A DNA stretch of 64,000 bases from assembly GCF_936270435.1 (NCBI RefSeq), contig NZ_OW370567.1, positions 1,251,973 to 1,315,972 on the forward strand, given 5' to 3'. Both the position numbers and the translations under genes were made by a program. This document shows, piece after piece, positions 19,024-28,694 of the stretch (position 1 is its first letter; each line of letters opens with the position of its first letter). The notes under the pieces are model-generated. The model saw only the letters and a list, made by a program, of their open reading frames with translations, had not been told where the DNA came from and made no database searches. The stretch comes from Wolbachia endosymbiont of Oedothorax gibbosus. Lineage in GTDB: Bacteria; Pseudomonadota; Alphaproteobacteria; Rickettsiales; Anaplasmataceae.

Positions 19024-20427
19024 ATGACAACAATCAATGAAGATGTTTTGGCAAAAGGAAAGGTTACAGCTCAACCTGAAAAAAGTGAGCAAATTCACAA
19101 TAACGATACAGTAAAACAGATGGTCAATGAAGGTACTGAAAAAAACAGAAAAACATTAGATCTAAGCGAATTAAAAGGAAAAACAGCAGAAGAATTGTTA
19201 GAGTTAGCTGAAGAAAGAAAAATTTCAACTAACGGTAAAAGCAATGGTAGGATGCTAAAGCAGGAAATAATATTCAGCTTAATGAAGAAAATGAGTGAAG
19301 AAGGAGGCATAACCACAGGGAGTGGGATAGTGGAAATATTGCCTGATGGTTTCGGTTTCTTACGTTCAGCAAGTGCAAATTATGCTCCAAGTACCGATGA
19401 TGTTTATATTTCTAATGGGCAAATAAAGAAGTTTAATCTACGTACAGGAGATATGGCATGTGGAGAAATAAGGCCACCTGGTGATAAAGAAAGATATTTT
19501 ACTTTAACTAAGGTTCAAAGTATAAACTCTACTGAAGTCAGTGAATTAAGAAAATACGTCCACTTTGATAATTTGCTTCCTCTTTATCCTGAGGGAAGCA
19601 TAGTACTTGAGTGTAATAATGGTGATGATAAAAAAGGCTTAAGCATGCGTGCTATAGATATAGTAGCTCCTCTTGGAAAAGGGCAAAGAGCGTTAGTAGT
19701 TGCTCCACCTCGCACAGGAAAAACTATATTGCTTCAGCAAATGGCTAACTCTATAGCTATAAATCACCCTGAAATAGAATTAATAGTGTTACTTATAGAT
19801 GAAAGACCTGAAGAAGTAACAGATATGATACGTTCTGTAAAAGGTGAGGTAGTAAGTTCTACGTTTGATGAGCCTGCTTACCGTCACGTACAGCTTGCTG
19901 AAATAGTAATAGAAAAAGCTAAAAGAATGGTTGAGCATAAAAAAGATGTGGTAATTCTACTTGACAATATTACTAGACTTGCACGTGCTTATAACGCTGT
20001 TATTCCTTCGTCTGGGAAAGTTCTAACCGGTGGTGTAGATTCAAACGCACTGCAGAGACCAAAACGCTTTTTTGGAGCAGCTCGTAATATTGAGAATGGG
20101 GGTTCTTTAACTATAATCGCCACAGCTCTTATAGAGACTGGCTCAAAAATGGATGATGTTATTTTTGAAGAGTTTAAAGGTACAGGAAATGCTGAGATCA
20201 TACTTGATAGAAAACTTTCTGATAAACGTATATTTCCAGCTATTGATATTACAAAATCCGGAACAAGGAAGGAAGAGCTATTAATTGATAAGGCTATACT
20301 AAATAAAATATGGGTGTTGCGTAGAATACTTAATCCTATGGGACCTGTTGAAGCAATGGAATTTTTACGTGACAAACTACTTTTAACAAAGAGCAATGCT
20401 GACTTTTTTAACTCCATGAATCACTAA
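19024..20427 (+). CDS. rho: Transcription termination factor Rho
   Basis: Hexameric RNA-dependent ATPase/helicase that ends transcription. The 467-residue protein has a variable N-terminal extension of about 45 residues, the Rho N-domain ([18 protein letters not shown]), the RNA-binding cold-shock-like fold ([15 protein letters not shown]), the Walker A loop as [11 protein letters not shown] near residue 232, and Walker [11 protein letters not shown]. The Q-loop and R-loop region ([19 protein letters not shown]) is intact. TTTTGGAGG just upstream of the ATG is a clear ribosome binding site. The long leader could allow autoregulation, as in other bacteria, but no specific element is visible. 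Confidence 0.97.
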   Translation: MTTINEDVLAKGKVTAQPEKSEQIHNNDTVKQMVNEGTEKNRKTLDLSELKGKTAEELLELAEERKISTNGKSNGRMLKQEIIFSLMKKMSEEGGITTGSGIVEILPDGFGFLRSASANYAPSTDDVYISNGQIKKFNLRTGDMACGEIRPPGDKERYFTLTKVQSINSTEVSELRKYVHFDNLLPLYPEGSIVLECNNGDDKKGLSMRAIDIVAPLGKGQRALVVAPPRTGKTILLQQMANSIAINHPEIELIVLLIDERPEEVTDMIRSVKGEVVSSTFDEPAYRHVQLAEIVIEKAKRMVEHKKDVVILLDNITRLARAYNAVIPSSGKVLTGGVDSNALQRPKRFFGAARNIENGGSLTIIATALIETGSKMDDVIFEEFKGTGNAEIILDRKLSDKRIFPAIDITKSGTRKEELLIDKAILNKIWVLRRILNPMGPVEAMEFLRDKLLLTKSNADFFNSMNH

Positions 20428-20529
20428 AAGTAAGCCAGTTATGATGGATATGCTGAGCAAAAAGTAAAGGAAATAAAGGTATGAAAGAGATAGAATAATA
20501 AGGTATAAGTTCTCCCAGATGTACTTTTA

Positions 20530-21560
20530 GTGAGAGAACCAATGAATAAAATAACTTGCTTATCAAAAAAGCTCAAAGAATTTTTTAATGAAAAAGCAGA
20601 CAAAATCTCAATTACAACAAGGTTTATAAAAAGAAAGAGAAAGCTAAAAGGCTCACCGTTCGTAAAAGCCATAGTCTTGGGTAATATAGGGGTTGATAAT
20701 TGTAGCGTAGAAACAATGTGTCAATTACTAAACGAGGACTCGATAGATATAACAAAACAAGGTTTGGATTTTAGATTTACTGAAGAAGCAGTGGAATTTA
20801 TGAAAAGGATGTATAATGAATCTGTGGTTCTCTTTAAAAATATCTTGCAAGTTGATTGCAAAATCTTACAGCAATTTAATAGTGTTAAATTATTGGACAG
20901 TAGCTATATTCATACGCGTCAAGTTAAGGAAATATTGCCCAATATAGCAACATTTAAAAGGGGTATCTTGTTTGTTACGTTTACTTTTCAAGGAAGTTTT
21001 GATTTAAAATGAAATAAATTTTTCAGAAAAATCTATAAACTATTAGCTTTATTGCTTACTATCTAAAATAGTTTTTACCATTTCCCTTTTTTTCTTATAC
21101 TACTTTTCCTTAACTTGACGCGTATGGTAGCTATATTACTCTACCTAACAGTATGGAAGACATGTATAAAGGTTATGGTACCAGCTACAGTGGTTATGAA
21201 AGCAATACTAAGTCTGGAATAAAGTTACAATTAGTTTTTGACTACCTAAACCAGACATTAGACCAGCTTAATATAACTGAGGGAATAAGAGGGTTATAGA
21301 AGCCATTTAAGCAATATATCGAGCAACGATTTACTAATATCTGATTTGGGTTATTTTGTGCCAAATTCTTTTAAACAAATCAATGAAATAGGAGCTTATT
21401 TCATAAGTCGTTGATACCAACATATATGATGTAGAAACAAATCAAAAAATGGAGTTATTAGAATGTTTAGAGGATAAGTTATTTTTAGAAAACGAGGTAT
21501 TGTTAGGAAAAGAAGCAAAAATTAGAGTAAGAATTATATGTCAGAAACTAACTGAAGAAC
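20530..21560 (+). pseudogene. IS4-family transposase, broken by a MITE and frameshifts
   Basis: The N-terminal part (ATG at 20542) has KAIVLGNIGVDNCS and reaches the first DDE aspartate in KLLDSSYI. A 216-bp MITE then interrupts it at 20911. After removing the MITE and one 11-bp duplication the frame resumes as TLPNSMEDMYKGYGTSYSG. Later frameshifts occur near 21290 and 21410. DLLISDLGYFVPNSF carries the second aspartate. The frame then runs to KIRVRIICQKLTEE, where another MITE-like end begins at 21561; the glutamate-bearing tail is missing. The element was already inactive or became so after MITE insertion. Confidence 0.8.
20911..21126. mobile_element. 216-bp MITE, copy 1
   Basis: Perfect inverted ends of at least 22 bp, starting CATACGCGTCAAGTTAAGG, bound a 216-bp non-coding element. 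An 11-bp target duplication GTAGCTATATT lies at 20900-20910 and 21127-21137. An apparently identical copy lies at 48084-48299. The end sequence and the 11-bp duplication resemble the IS231 branch of the IS4 family, so an IS4-type transposase probably moves it. Confidence 0.9.
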
Positions 21561-21578
21561 CATACGCGTCAAGTTAAG
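21561..21578. mobile_element. Truncated MITE/IS end
   Basis: CATACGCGTCAAGTTAAG matches the MITE inverted end for 18 bases, then diverges. It may be the end of the surrounding IS4 element or a remnant MITE. No matching right end was found. Confidence 0.5.
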
Positions 21579-21673
21579 AGATTGTAAGCAAATTCAGGGA
21601 AGTTAAGGTAGATACTCTAGTTTTTCTGTACTTGTCTTTTAATGAAAATCGCGACCAAGTTATATAGTACTTC

Positions 21674-22204
21674 CTAAACTAAATGATAAACTTCCGTAAT
21701 AGCCTTACCAACAAGAAGGAAGAGGTTATCTTGTTGATAAATGCGAGGTCTGAGCCAGCTTTTAATGGTATGCCAACAGTGCTCAATCGGATTGAGATCT
21801 GGTGAGTACGCGGAAAGATAAAGCAAATGGCAGCCCGCACCTTCTATTAACTCTCTTGTCTTAGCAGTTTTATGGAAAGCAGCATTATCCATAACTATAG
21901 TTGTACCAGCAGGCAGTTCAGGCAGTAATATCTGCTCCAGCCACGCATTGAATACATCTTTATCGCACCCTCCAGTAAAGGTCATTGGTGCAATGAATTT
22001 CTTCTGAATCCACCCATGCTGATTCTCTCTCGTTTTTTACCAGGCATAAATTTTCTCTCCTCGCAGAGCTCTTCCATATTCCCGATATAGCCTATTGTCA
22101 ACTCCTGTTTCATCTATGTAAACAATGCTAGAACAGTCTATTTTAGCGATTTTTTCGATAAATTTCTGCCTATCTTCATGGCTCCGTTCGGCTTTGTTGC
22201 ATCG
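21674..22204 (-). pseudogene. IS630-family transposase fragment
   Basis: The minus strand holds the DDE domain of an IS630 (Tc1/mariner-like) transposase. The upstream part (about 22204 to 21990) reads ERSHEDRQKFIEKIAKIDCSSI then VYIDETGVDNRLYREYGR (first aspartate). A stop or frameshift follows near 22035. The intact distal part (21985 to 21674) has TTIVMDNAAFHK (second aspartate) and YSPDLNPIEHCWHTIK (glutamate). The N-terminal DNA-binding part is absent. It is inactive. Confidence 0.8.
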
Positions 22205-22329
22205 CACCTTATACTGGTAGTAATTTACGATAAATTCATGTAGCCATTTCGCATACCAATGTCAGTGAATTTATTGAGCAAATAACATTTGAGTCGCAGT
22301 TCCTTCTCACGATTAACCTCAGATTTGTT

Positions 22330-23101
22330 CCGAAAATTAAACCCGAATGTTTGTTTCAGTCGCGAGAAAAAACTTTCTACAATTGTTGATGTTCTCTGTG
22401 TTGATTCTATAGGGGTCAAAACCATAATTGGGATGCAAGTCGCTAAAACAATGGGCTTTGAAAAACGTGCCCAATACTACGCTGCCAAAGCTTATTCAAG
22501 TCAAGCTGATGTAGGTGACCAGTATCATAATCTTAAAGGGGTTATCTTTATTGCTATTGCTGATTTTATCCTATTTCCTAATAAGCTGGCTTATAAGTCT
22601 GATCACGTGACTTTTGATAAGATGACCTTTGAACATAATCTCAAAGACTTTAGTTTCACTTTCATAGAGCTACCAAAGTTTAATAAGACAAAAGAAGATC
22701 AATTAGAAAATATTGTTGAAAAATGGATCTATTTTTTTAAGCACGCAGATGAAACGAGCGAAGAGGATCTAAAAAAAATAATAGGAAGTGATGTAATTAT
22801 TGGTAGGGCTTATGATGAGTTAAACCAATATAATTGGAGTAAAGAAGAACGTCTTGCATATGATCAAGCTAAGAAACGTACCGATGATTATTTATCTACC
22901 CTTGAAGAAAAACTTCATGAAGGCATCCTCATAGGCAAAGAAGAAGGCATCCTAATCGGACATGAAAAAGGCAGAGAAGAGGGCTAAAAACAGGCTAAAA
23001 TAGCAGTGGCAAAGAATTCACTTAAGGCCGATGTCTCTATAGATGTCATAGCTGAAATCACCGGCCTTCCGGTAGATGAAATTAAAGAATTACAAGAATA
23101 A
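22330..23101 (+). pseudogene. PD-(D/E)XK nuclease-family transposase (Rpn-like), degraded
   Basis: This frame has the family core IVDVLCVDSIGVKTIIGMQVAKT and FEKRAQYYAAKAYSSQ, then VIFIAIADFILFP and FIELPKFNKT, ending in a coiled region with repeats of the type EGILIGKEEG. The N-terminus is missing or scrambled. A TAA at 22985 interrupts the tail; the same frame continues as KQAKIAVAKNSLKADVS to ELQE and a stop at 23101. The expected EMQ of the active site reads GMQ here, which would remove the catalytic glutamate. An opposing minus-strand frame at 22225-22425 overlaps the start and may be part of a different transposase. Confidence 0.75.
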
Positions 23102-23198
23102 CATCTCCTTTCTACTTATTTGGTAAACCATAAACTACCTTCAATTCTTCCTCCAACCTTTCCTCCTCCAATCTCGGCTCTGGCCTTTTCAACACCTA

Positions 23199-24007
23199 GG
23201 CTCTGTGAACAAAATTTTAGCGGATCAAATTAATTGAGGGGAGGAAGTATGAAAATGGAGAAAAAAGCGGTAACTTAACCTAATGACTATAAATATAGAG
23301 AAGTTACCGTATGAAATATCACATAAAAAAGGAAAATTGGAAGCAAATTTTTGCATTTTTAAAGAGCACAAAAGGAATACACAGTAAAAATGAAGAGAAG
23401 TTGAGAATATTTATGGAAGCAGTATGGCGAAGTGGCTGTCAATGGCGGCTCTTACCGAGGCAATTACAGGAGTATACATAGGAGGTTTAAAAAGTGGTGC
23501 GAAAAGGGAATTTTAGCAAAATTACTCAAGTATGTGCAACAAGATCCAGATTTGCATAATTGATGGAACAATCATCAACATGTTCAGCAGAAAGATTCTC
23601 AGGCTCAAGAGGCCTTAGGGCGCAGTAAAGGTGGATTTACGACTAAAATTCATGCACTTGTTGACACACTGGAAAACCCACTCAAATTTATTTTGACCCC
23701 AGGCCAAAGGAACGAAATTACTCAGCTGACTAAAAATGTCTCTAGCTCCACTGTAGTGGCCGATAAGGGCTAATGCTTTTATTGCCTGTCTTGAAAGCAA
23801 AGGGTGCACTGTCACCAAAGCGTAATCGCAAAGTACAGAGACATTATGATGAGCATATTTATAAAGAGCGGCATCTGATTGAGTGCTTCTTCGGGAAAAT
23901 CAAAAATTTCAGACGAATTTTCTCCCGTTTTGATAAGACTGCTGAGGTCTTTATGGGTTTTTTGAATTTTACTCATATGGTTACTCTAAAATTTTGTTCA
24001 CAGAGCC
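23199..24007 (+). mobile_element. Degraded IS5-family element
   Basis: Inverted ends GGCTCTGTGAACAAAATTTT at 23199 and its complement ending at 24007 bound an 809-bp element with TA on both sides. The transposase is broken by several stops and shifts: IFMEAVWRSGCQWRLL near the start, CIIDGTIINMFS (first aspartate region) and HYDEHIYKERHLIECFFGKIKNFRRI (glutamate region) at the end. It is clearly inactive. Confidence 0.8.
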
Positions 24008-24075
24008 TAGGGAATTTCTGCGCTCAAAGGCAAATTGAAAGCTTGAACCTAGAAGCTATACGAAAAGTCTGGTTG

Positions 24076-24123
24076 GTAGAAGTCATAGTCCTCGCGATTG
24101 AGTGTCATTTCTATAACTTTCCC
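24076..24123 (-). other. Group II intron 3' tail (domain VI remnant)
   Basis: Read on the minus strand, this ends GGACTATGACTTCTAC, as does the intron tail at 42493-42545. It also has a similar GTTATAGAA...CTCAATC stem. Sequences diverge right after this shared end, which fixes the intron's 3' boundary in both places. Everything upstream of domain VI is lost. Confidence 0.65.
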
Positions 24124-24339
24124 CTTACTATTACCCACAAATATGAACGTTTGTTGCATAGCTCTTAATGGTATAACTTTTGCTTGAAATAACTGTTTAT
24201 ATGGTGCAATTTACAGCTTTTAGTTGCTAAAATTATAACTCTTAATTTAATAATTTTAATCTAATAATCTTTCAAGTTAATAAAATTAAATTATTTGAGT
24301 AAATACAATACCATGTCTTTATTTGTGGGTAATAGTAAG
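24124..24339. mobile_element. 216-bp element with the ends of the Tn5-like IS
   Basis: CTTACTATTACCCA at the left and TGGGTAATAGTAAG at the right are the same inverted ends as those of the 1548-bp IS at 42555-44102. The interior is non-coding and AT-rich. No 9-bp target duplication is seen. It may be a deletion derivative or MITE mobilised by that IS, or two separate remnants. Confidence 0.65.
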
Positions 24340-24574
24340 ATTTTTAATGTTGACATAAAATTAGTTGCCAAGAATACCACAATAGAGTAGATGTGAGTTT
24401 TAAAATTTTGCAAAAATTTACAGTAAAAAAGTTGGAAGCAGAACTCTTTTTAATTCACCTTTTTGAGACTTTTGACAATGTTTTAGAACTGAAGAAGGAA
24501 AGGTGTATTTTTTTATTGACTTGTCTATGTACTATGGTAATCACTAAAGAATTAGTGAGTAATGGTTATAAAAT
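24340..24574. promoter_or_regulatory. Upstream region of the ankyrin gene
   Basis: No intact gene is seen. A short frame at 24393-24587 has no recognisable content. TTGACT near 24515 followed after 16 bp by TAATCA is a possible promoter for the ankyrin gene, but it is weak. Confidence 0.35.
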
Positions 24575-25346
24575 ATGGTTGAGGTAGCAAGTTTAGGAGC
24601 AGAAGCTGATCAAAATATACAAAAACAAGCTGGAAAAACTCTGTTACATGAAGCTGCTGAACATAACGATACTAAAGATATAAAGTTTCTTTTAGAAATG
24701 GGTTTTGATTCAAATGTGCAAGATCAAAGTGAAAAGACTCCATCTGAATATGCTACTGAAAATGAGTGCCGTCAAGCTATTGAAAATAAAAGGAATCTGA
24801 CAACACCTGATAGTTCGGTAGGTGAAAGAAACGATTATTCAAACAGCTCTGGCGATGATAGTAAGGCAAAGCCTGCTGAATTGAGTGATTGTAACACAGA
24901 AGATGATCAGGACCATGATTCAGATGATTCTCGTAAAAATGAAGAGAGTGAAGTTAATAATTCGTCAGAAAAACTTCTTTTAGAAAAAGGAGCTGATCTA
25001 AATGCGCAAGATCAAAGTGGAGAGACTCTATTTGAATATGCTACTGAAGATGAGTACAAGGGTTCGAGCCATAGTTCAGATGATCCTCATGAAAATCAAG
25101 AGAATGCGACAGATGAAAGGCATGTCTCCGGTGGCAATGATCCAACAGATAAAGGGAATTTAACAAATGATTTTAGTAATGATCCTAATAAACACGACGA
25201 GGATTCAAGCTGTAGTTCAAGTAATTATCTTTTTCTAGAAGACTCACTGTTGGCGAAGCTAAAAATACCATTAACTACAGATGAACAGAAGCTAACTGAT
25301 AAGTTTTGTGAGGAGATAAGCGGTATAAATAAAAAAGAACCTAAAG

Positions 25347-26327
25347 ACCCCAGTTATGGATTAACCAACGAAGTAAAGCTGAGAAATACAGGGCTTTTTC
25401 GATTGCATTGAATAAGAAATGAGGGTAGAAAAAATATGTACCAAGAAATTTACTGTGGATCTATGCCGAGTGTGCTCAAGTTCAAATTTGTTTTTTAGGC
25501 AGCCAAAAACCGTTTCAACAATCGATCTTTTCCCTAGTAAAATCTTCTCTTTCAGCGAAATCAGTGCATTTTTCATACCTTTTTTCACTTTAGTGACGAG
25601 TTTTAGACCTCTATCGAATAGTTTCTCAAAGAGCTCTTTCTTTATATAGCCCTTATCTCCAAACAAAAGTCCAGTTAGTTTTTTGGTTAGAGTTGGTACA
25701 GGTTTTCTGTCATCGACGTTACCTCTGGTTAGCGTAACACCTTGAATTTCACCTATTTCATTGATTACTACATGTAATTTAAAACCAAAAAACCAGCCGT
25801 AAGTATTCTTTCCTAACTCTGCTAATCCTTTGAAAACCTTATTTCTTGAGATTCTTTTTCGATGGCATACTGCTATTGAAGTAGAATCTATGTAGGAAAT
25901 CCCGGTCATTTTTGCTTGTTCACAAAACCATTGCAAAAGTAATGCTAAATACCACAAAACTCGCGGCTTTAAGGCAATAAATCTGTGATATGAAGGCAGC
26001 TTTGAAAACTCTGATCTATAGAATAACTGAAGATAACAAAGATAAAAAGCCTTGAAGTTTTTACATGGTGATTTATGGTATAATAGGATTATGGTTAGAA
26101 TTTCTGAGTGCGCTATTTCTGGTACTCTGGTTGGTTTTTTGCCGTTTGATAAGAACCTATTTGCAAAATTATCATCTACCGCACGACAAAAATCCTCGAC
26201 GCAACAGTACAGTTCTGTAATATCTTTCTTCATGGGTAACCTCTTATTATTACTAAAATACTCGAGTTTACCCTGTTTCCCTCTTCTTAGTTATACTTTT
26301 ATCTATTTTCTAATCCATAACTGAGGT
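25347..26327 (-). mobile_element. IS982-family element, copy 1
   Basis: A 981-bp element ending ACCCCAGTTATGGATTA (left) and the complement of ACCTCAGTTATGGATTA (right). The target duplication CTAAAG is seen at 25341-25346 on the left. On the right it is CTAA at 26328, cut by the IS5, then AAG after it. Copies 2 and 3 lie at 40516 and 46849 in the opposite orientation. Confidence 0.9.
25361..26233 (-). CDS. IS982-family transposase, copy 1
   Basis: A 290-residue DDE transposase with no frame damage. First aspartate in ISYIDSTSIAVCHRKRIS, typical IS982 segment GWFFGFKLHVVINE then TRGNVDDRKPV, second aspartate in LLFGDKGYIKK, and glutamate in RSIVETVFGCLKNKFELEH. Its start ATG at 26233 follows an AGAGGTTACCC ribosome binding site. 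The protein is identical to the two other copies in the window, which points to recent spread and probable activity. Confidence 0.9.
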   Translation of the reverse strand: MKKDITELYCCVEDFCRAVDDNFANRFLSNGKKPTRVPEIAHSEILTIILLYHKSPCKNFKAFYLCYLQLFYRSEFSKLPSYHRFIALKPRVLWYLALLLQWFCEQAKMTGISYIDSTSIAVCHRKRISRNKVFKGLAELGKNTYGWFFGFKLHVVINEIGEIQGVTLTRGNVDDRKPVPTLTKKLTGLLFGDKGYIKKELFEKLFDRGLKLVTKVKKGMKNALISLKEKILLGKRSIVETVFGCLKNKFELEHTRHRSTVNFLVHIFSTLISYSMQSKKPCISQLYFVG

Positions 26328-26331
26328 CTAA

Positions 26332-27194
26332 GAACCTGTTCATAATCTCAAAAAAGTGATAAACTATGAGATGATGTATATGAATAAGGATATATGAGAA
26401 ATTTATACCCAAGTGACATAAGTCGAGAACAATTTGAAAAAATCAGATCAATTCTGGAGAGTAGTAGGAAGAAAACAAAACCAAGAAAACTTGATTTGTA
26501 TGATGTATTTTGTGCAGTGCTGTACGTCCTAAAAAGTGCCTGTCAGTGGAGAATGCTGCCAAAAGATTTTCCAAAATGGCGAAGTTGTTACGAATATTTT
26601 AAAAAATGGAGTGAAAAACCAAGCGAAGATACAGAAAGTACTTTGGAGCGTGTATTAAAAAAAATTAGTTGGAGAGACACGTATCAGCAATGGTCGGAAA
26701 GAAAGAACTAGTTTTTGTATAATTGATGCTCAGAGCGTAAAAAATGCAGATACTGCTGAAAATAAGGGCTACGATGCAGGTAAAAAAATTTCAGGAATAA
26801 AGCGCCATATTGCAGTAGATACACAAGGTTTACCACACGCGATTTATGTAACAACGGCAGAAGCAACCGACCGCAGCAGTGCCATGAAAATGGTCGAAAA
26901 TGCTAAAGAAAAACTCTCTGAAGTTAAAAATATACTTGTTGATGCAGGCTACACTGGAGAAAATTTTGCAACACAAATAAAAGCAACTATTGGTTCGACG
27001 GTCGAAGTAATAAAGCGAAGTGAATTACACACCTTTGTTGTACTGCCAAAGAGATGGGTTGTTGAGCGCTCTTTTGCTTGGTTGGAAAAATGTAGGCGTT
27101 TGTGGAAAAATTGCGAGCGGAAACTCAACACTAGCTTACAAATGGTCGTTCTTGCTTTCACTTCTTTACTCCTTAAAAGATTATGAACAGGTTC
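26332..27194 (+). mobile_element. IS5-family (IS427-like) element
   Basis: Ends GAACCTGTTCATAATCT and its exact complement bound an 863-bp element. The target duplication TAA lies at 26329-26331 and 27195-27197. The target lay inside the right-hand duplication of IS982 copy 1, so this element arrived later. Confidence 0.88.
26394..27186 (+). CDS. IS5-family transposase in two frames
   Basis: The first frame (26394-26711) has the DUF4096-type N-terminus: YPSDISREQFEKIRSIL, LKSACQWRMLPKDFPKW. The second frame enters near 26690 and reads TSFCIIDAQSVKNADTAENK (first aspartate), ILVDAGYTGENF (second) and RWVVERSFAWLEKCRRLWK (glutamate) to 27186. The shift lies in the purine-rich stretch GGAAAGAAAGAA at 26697-26708. 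Related elements use programmed frameshifting, but the offset here equals +1 (or -2), so a plain mutation is equally possible. Confidence 0.75.
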
Positions 27195-28109
27195 TAAAGA
27201 AAGTATTCTAGAAAGTATTGAGAAAATAGTAAATAACTACTTGAATAAAGGCATAAGGTTAAATTCAAATTATAATGACAAAGGTGATAAAAAAACTGTA
27301 ACAAATTTAATATTTGAAGAAATAAAAGATGTTCTTGATGATCGTATGAAACCACGCAATGGAACCAAAGAGTATATAGGGAACGATAAAGCTTCAGACA
27401 TCATAAGTGATTTATTGTTAGCAGGTGGGAAGGCAAAAGAATTTTTCCGCAATAATCTAGCACAAAGGTATAGCTCTAATGATTTCAATGATCTCGATAA
27501 GAAATATAAAGAAATTAAAAGCAAGCTAAAGGGTATAGCATATGAAAGTATTGTAAAAAAGAGTACACAAACTCAAGATGGATTAGAAGTAGGAATAGAT
27601 AACGGACACTTTTGTATAGAATATCCACAAGATAGTATTATTGAACCTGTGAAAATCTTAAACAATGAAAAAGCTAAAGAATTAAAATTAAAAGTCTGCA
27701 CACTTAAAATTGTGGAAAGTATAGTGAGAGTTGAAAGAGTGAACGGAAAAAGAAATTATACAGATATCTTAGGTAGCATTAAAATGTCTTTTACCACTGA
27801 GGCAGGAGAGATTAGTATTTACCTACATCCTAGTGAGAAAGATAGTAATAAAATAGAGGTAGAGATTGATAAAGAGAGCGAAGCAAGGCTTAACAAGTTA
27901 AAGGCTGAGAAGAAAAGTTTAGGAGAAAACTGTCTTTTGGGAGGAAAAAGTGTTCTGGAAGCTATAGAAGATAAAGGTTTTAAGAAAAATGGTAGTGTGT
28001 TTACAGAGTCAACCGAGACTACTAAGGTGATCCATTTACTAATCTTACGCAAGTTGATTTGCGGCGTGAGAAAGAAAATACCTCTAGGAGGCATAAGTCA
28101 TTCAGTTAA

Positions 28110-28219
28110 GATTTTAAGAAATTAGTTGTAGCGGTATGGCTAAATGATTTTGAGTATGAGATTTTAATGTTTCCAGAAGCCCGTTATGATGATCAAGTAG
28201 ATAGTACGGTACAATATTT
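28110..28219 (+). pseudogene. Phage terminase large-subunit C-terminal fragment
   Basis: The frame reads VAVWLNDFEYEILMFPEARY then DDQVDSTVQYL, the conserved end of the nuclease domain of phage large terminases (the DDQVD motif). It is cut at 28219 by the left end of the IS66 element and has no upstream part; it starts inside the ankyrin gene's tail. It is a WO-type prophage remnant. Confidence 0.7.
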
Positions 28220-28694
28220 GTATCCGTTCAGCAGAGTGGTTTAAGAAACAATAGATAGGAGATTTTGGAAAGCCCTTTTGTTTCCATGTTAAGTATAATG
28301 AAATTATCCGTTCGAGGAATGTGTTTCCTCGCTGTGATTGTGTAAAATATGAGTTTTTACGGTAAACGACATAATGCCGTATCTGCTGTTCAGCATGTCA
28401 ATGGAATGTTTTCTGAATCATTCAAAAAATTCCACATCATTCTTTCAGATTTCAAAATATTTTTTGCAACTCGAGAAGCTCCTATTGCTTCAGGTAGGTA
28501 AAATATCTCCTTCAAGTAATACCTTGTACGTTTTCGCAATTTTCTGGCACGTCTGGCAAATCTAAAAACATCTATCTCATTTTTTAACAGAGCTTTTTTC
28601 AGTGCAAACAACTCAGCAGCAACATTTCTTAACCAGAACTTTGACTTCAACTATGTTTCAAAATCTCTTGATCCAACAGATTTGCCTGTTTTTA

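Larger units (their letters stand above)
24575..28125 (+). pseudogene. Ankyrin-repeat gene split by nested IS982 and IS5 insertions
   Basis: The N-terminal piece (24575-25346) has ankyrin-type repeats (KTLLHEAAEHNDTKDIKFLL, LLLEKGADLNAQDQSGETL) within a very acidic Ser/Asp-rich protein. The C-terminal piece (27200-28125) is a charged domain I do not recognise. Between them lie IS982 (25347-26327) and an IS5 element (26332-27194) inserted in the IS982's right target duplication. Taking out both elements and their duplications gives KKEPK joined to ESILESIEKIVNNYL and one frame of 565 residues. A further 1-base loss near 28022 is likely, because shifting there gives GDPFTNLTQVDLRREK and a basic end. 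In other Wolbachia such proteins are candidate host-directed effectors; here the gene is inactivated. Confidence 0.85.

Noticed and set aside
22225..22425. Minus-strand frame (FFSRLKQTFGFNFRNKSEVN) as a separate transposase
   Set aside because: It overlaps the PD-(D/E)XK frame on the other strand and matches no catalytic motif that I can name; left unresolved.
24393..24587. 64-residue frame upstream of the ankyrin gene
   Set aside because: No ribosome binding site and no recognisable content; it overlaps the ankyrin start in another frame.
25055..25075. GGGTTCGAGCC as a tRNA T-loop
   Set aside because: No acceptor, D or anticodon arms surround it and it lies within the ankyrin coding frame. 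No tRNA gene was recognised in the window.
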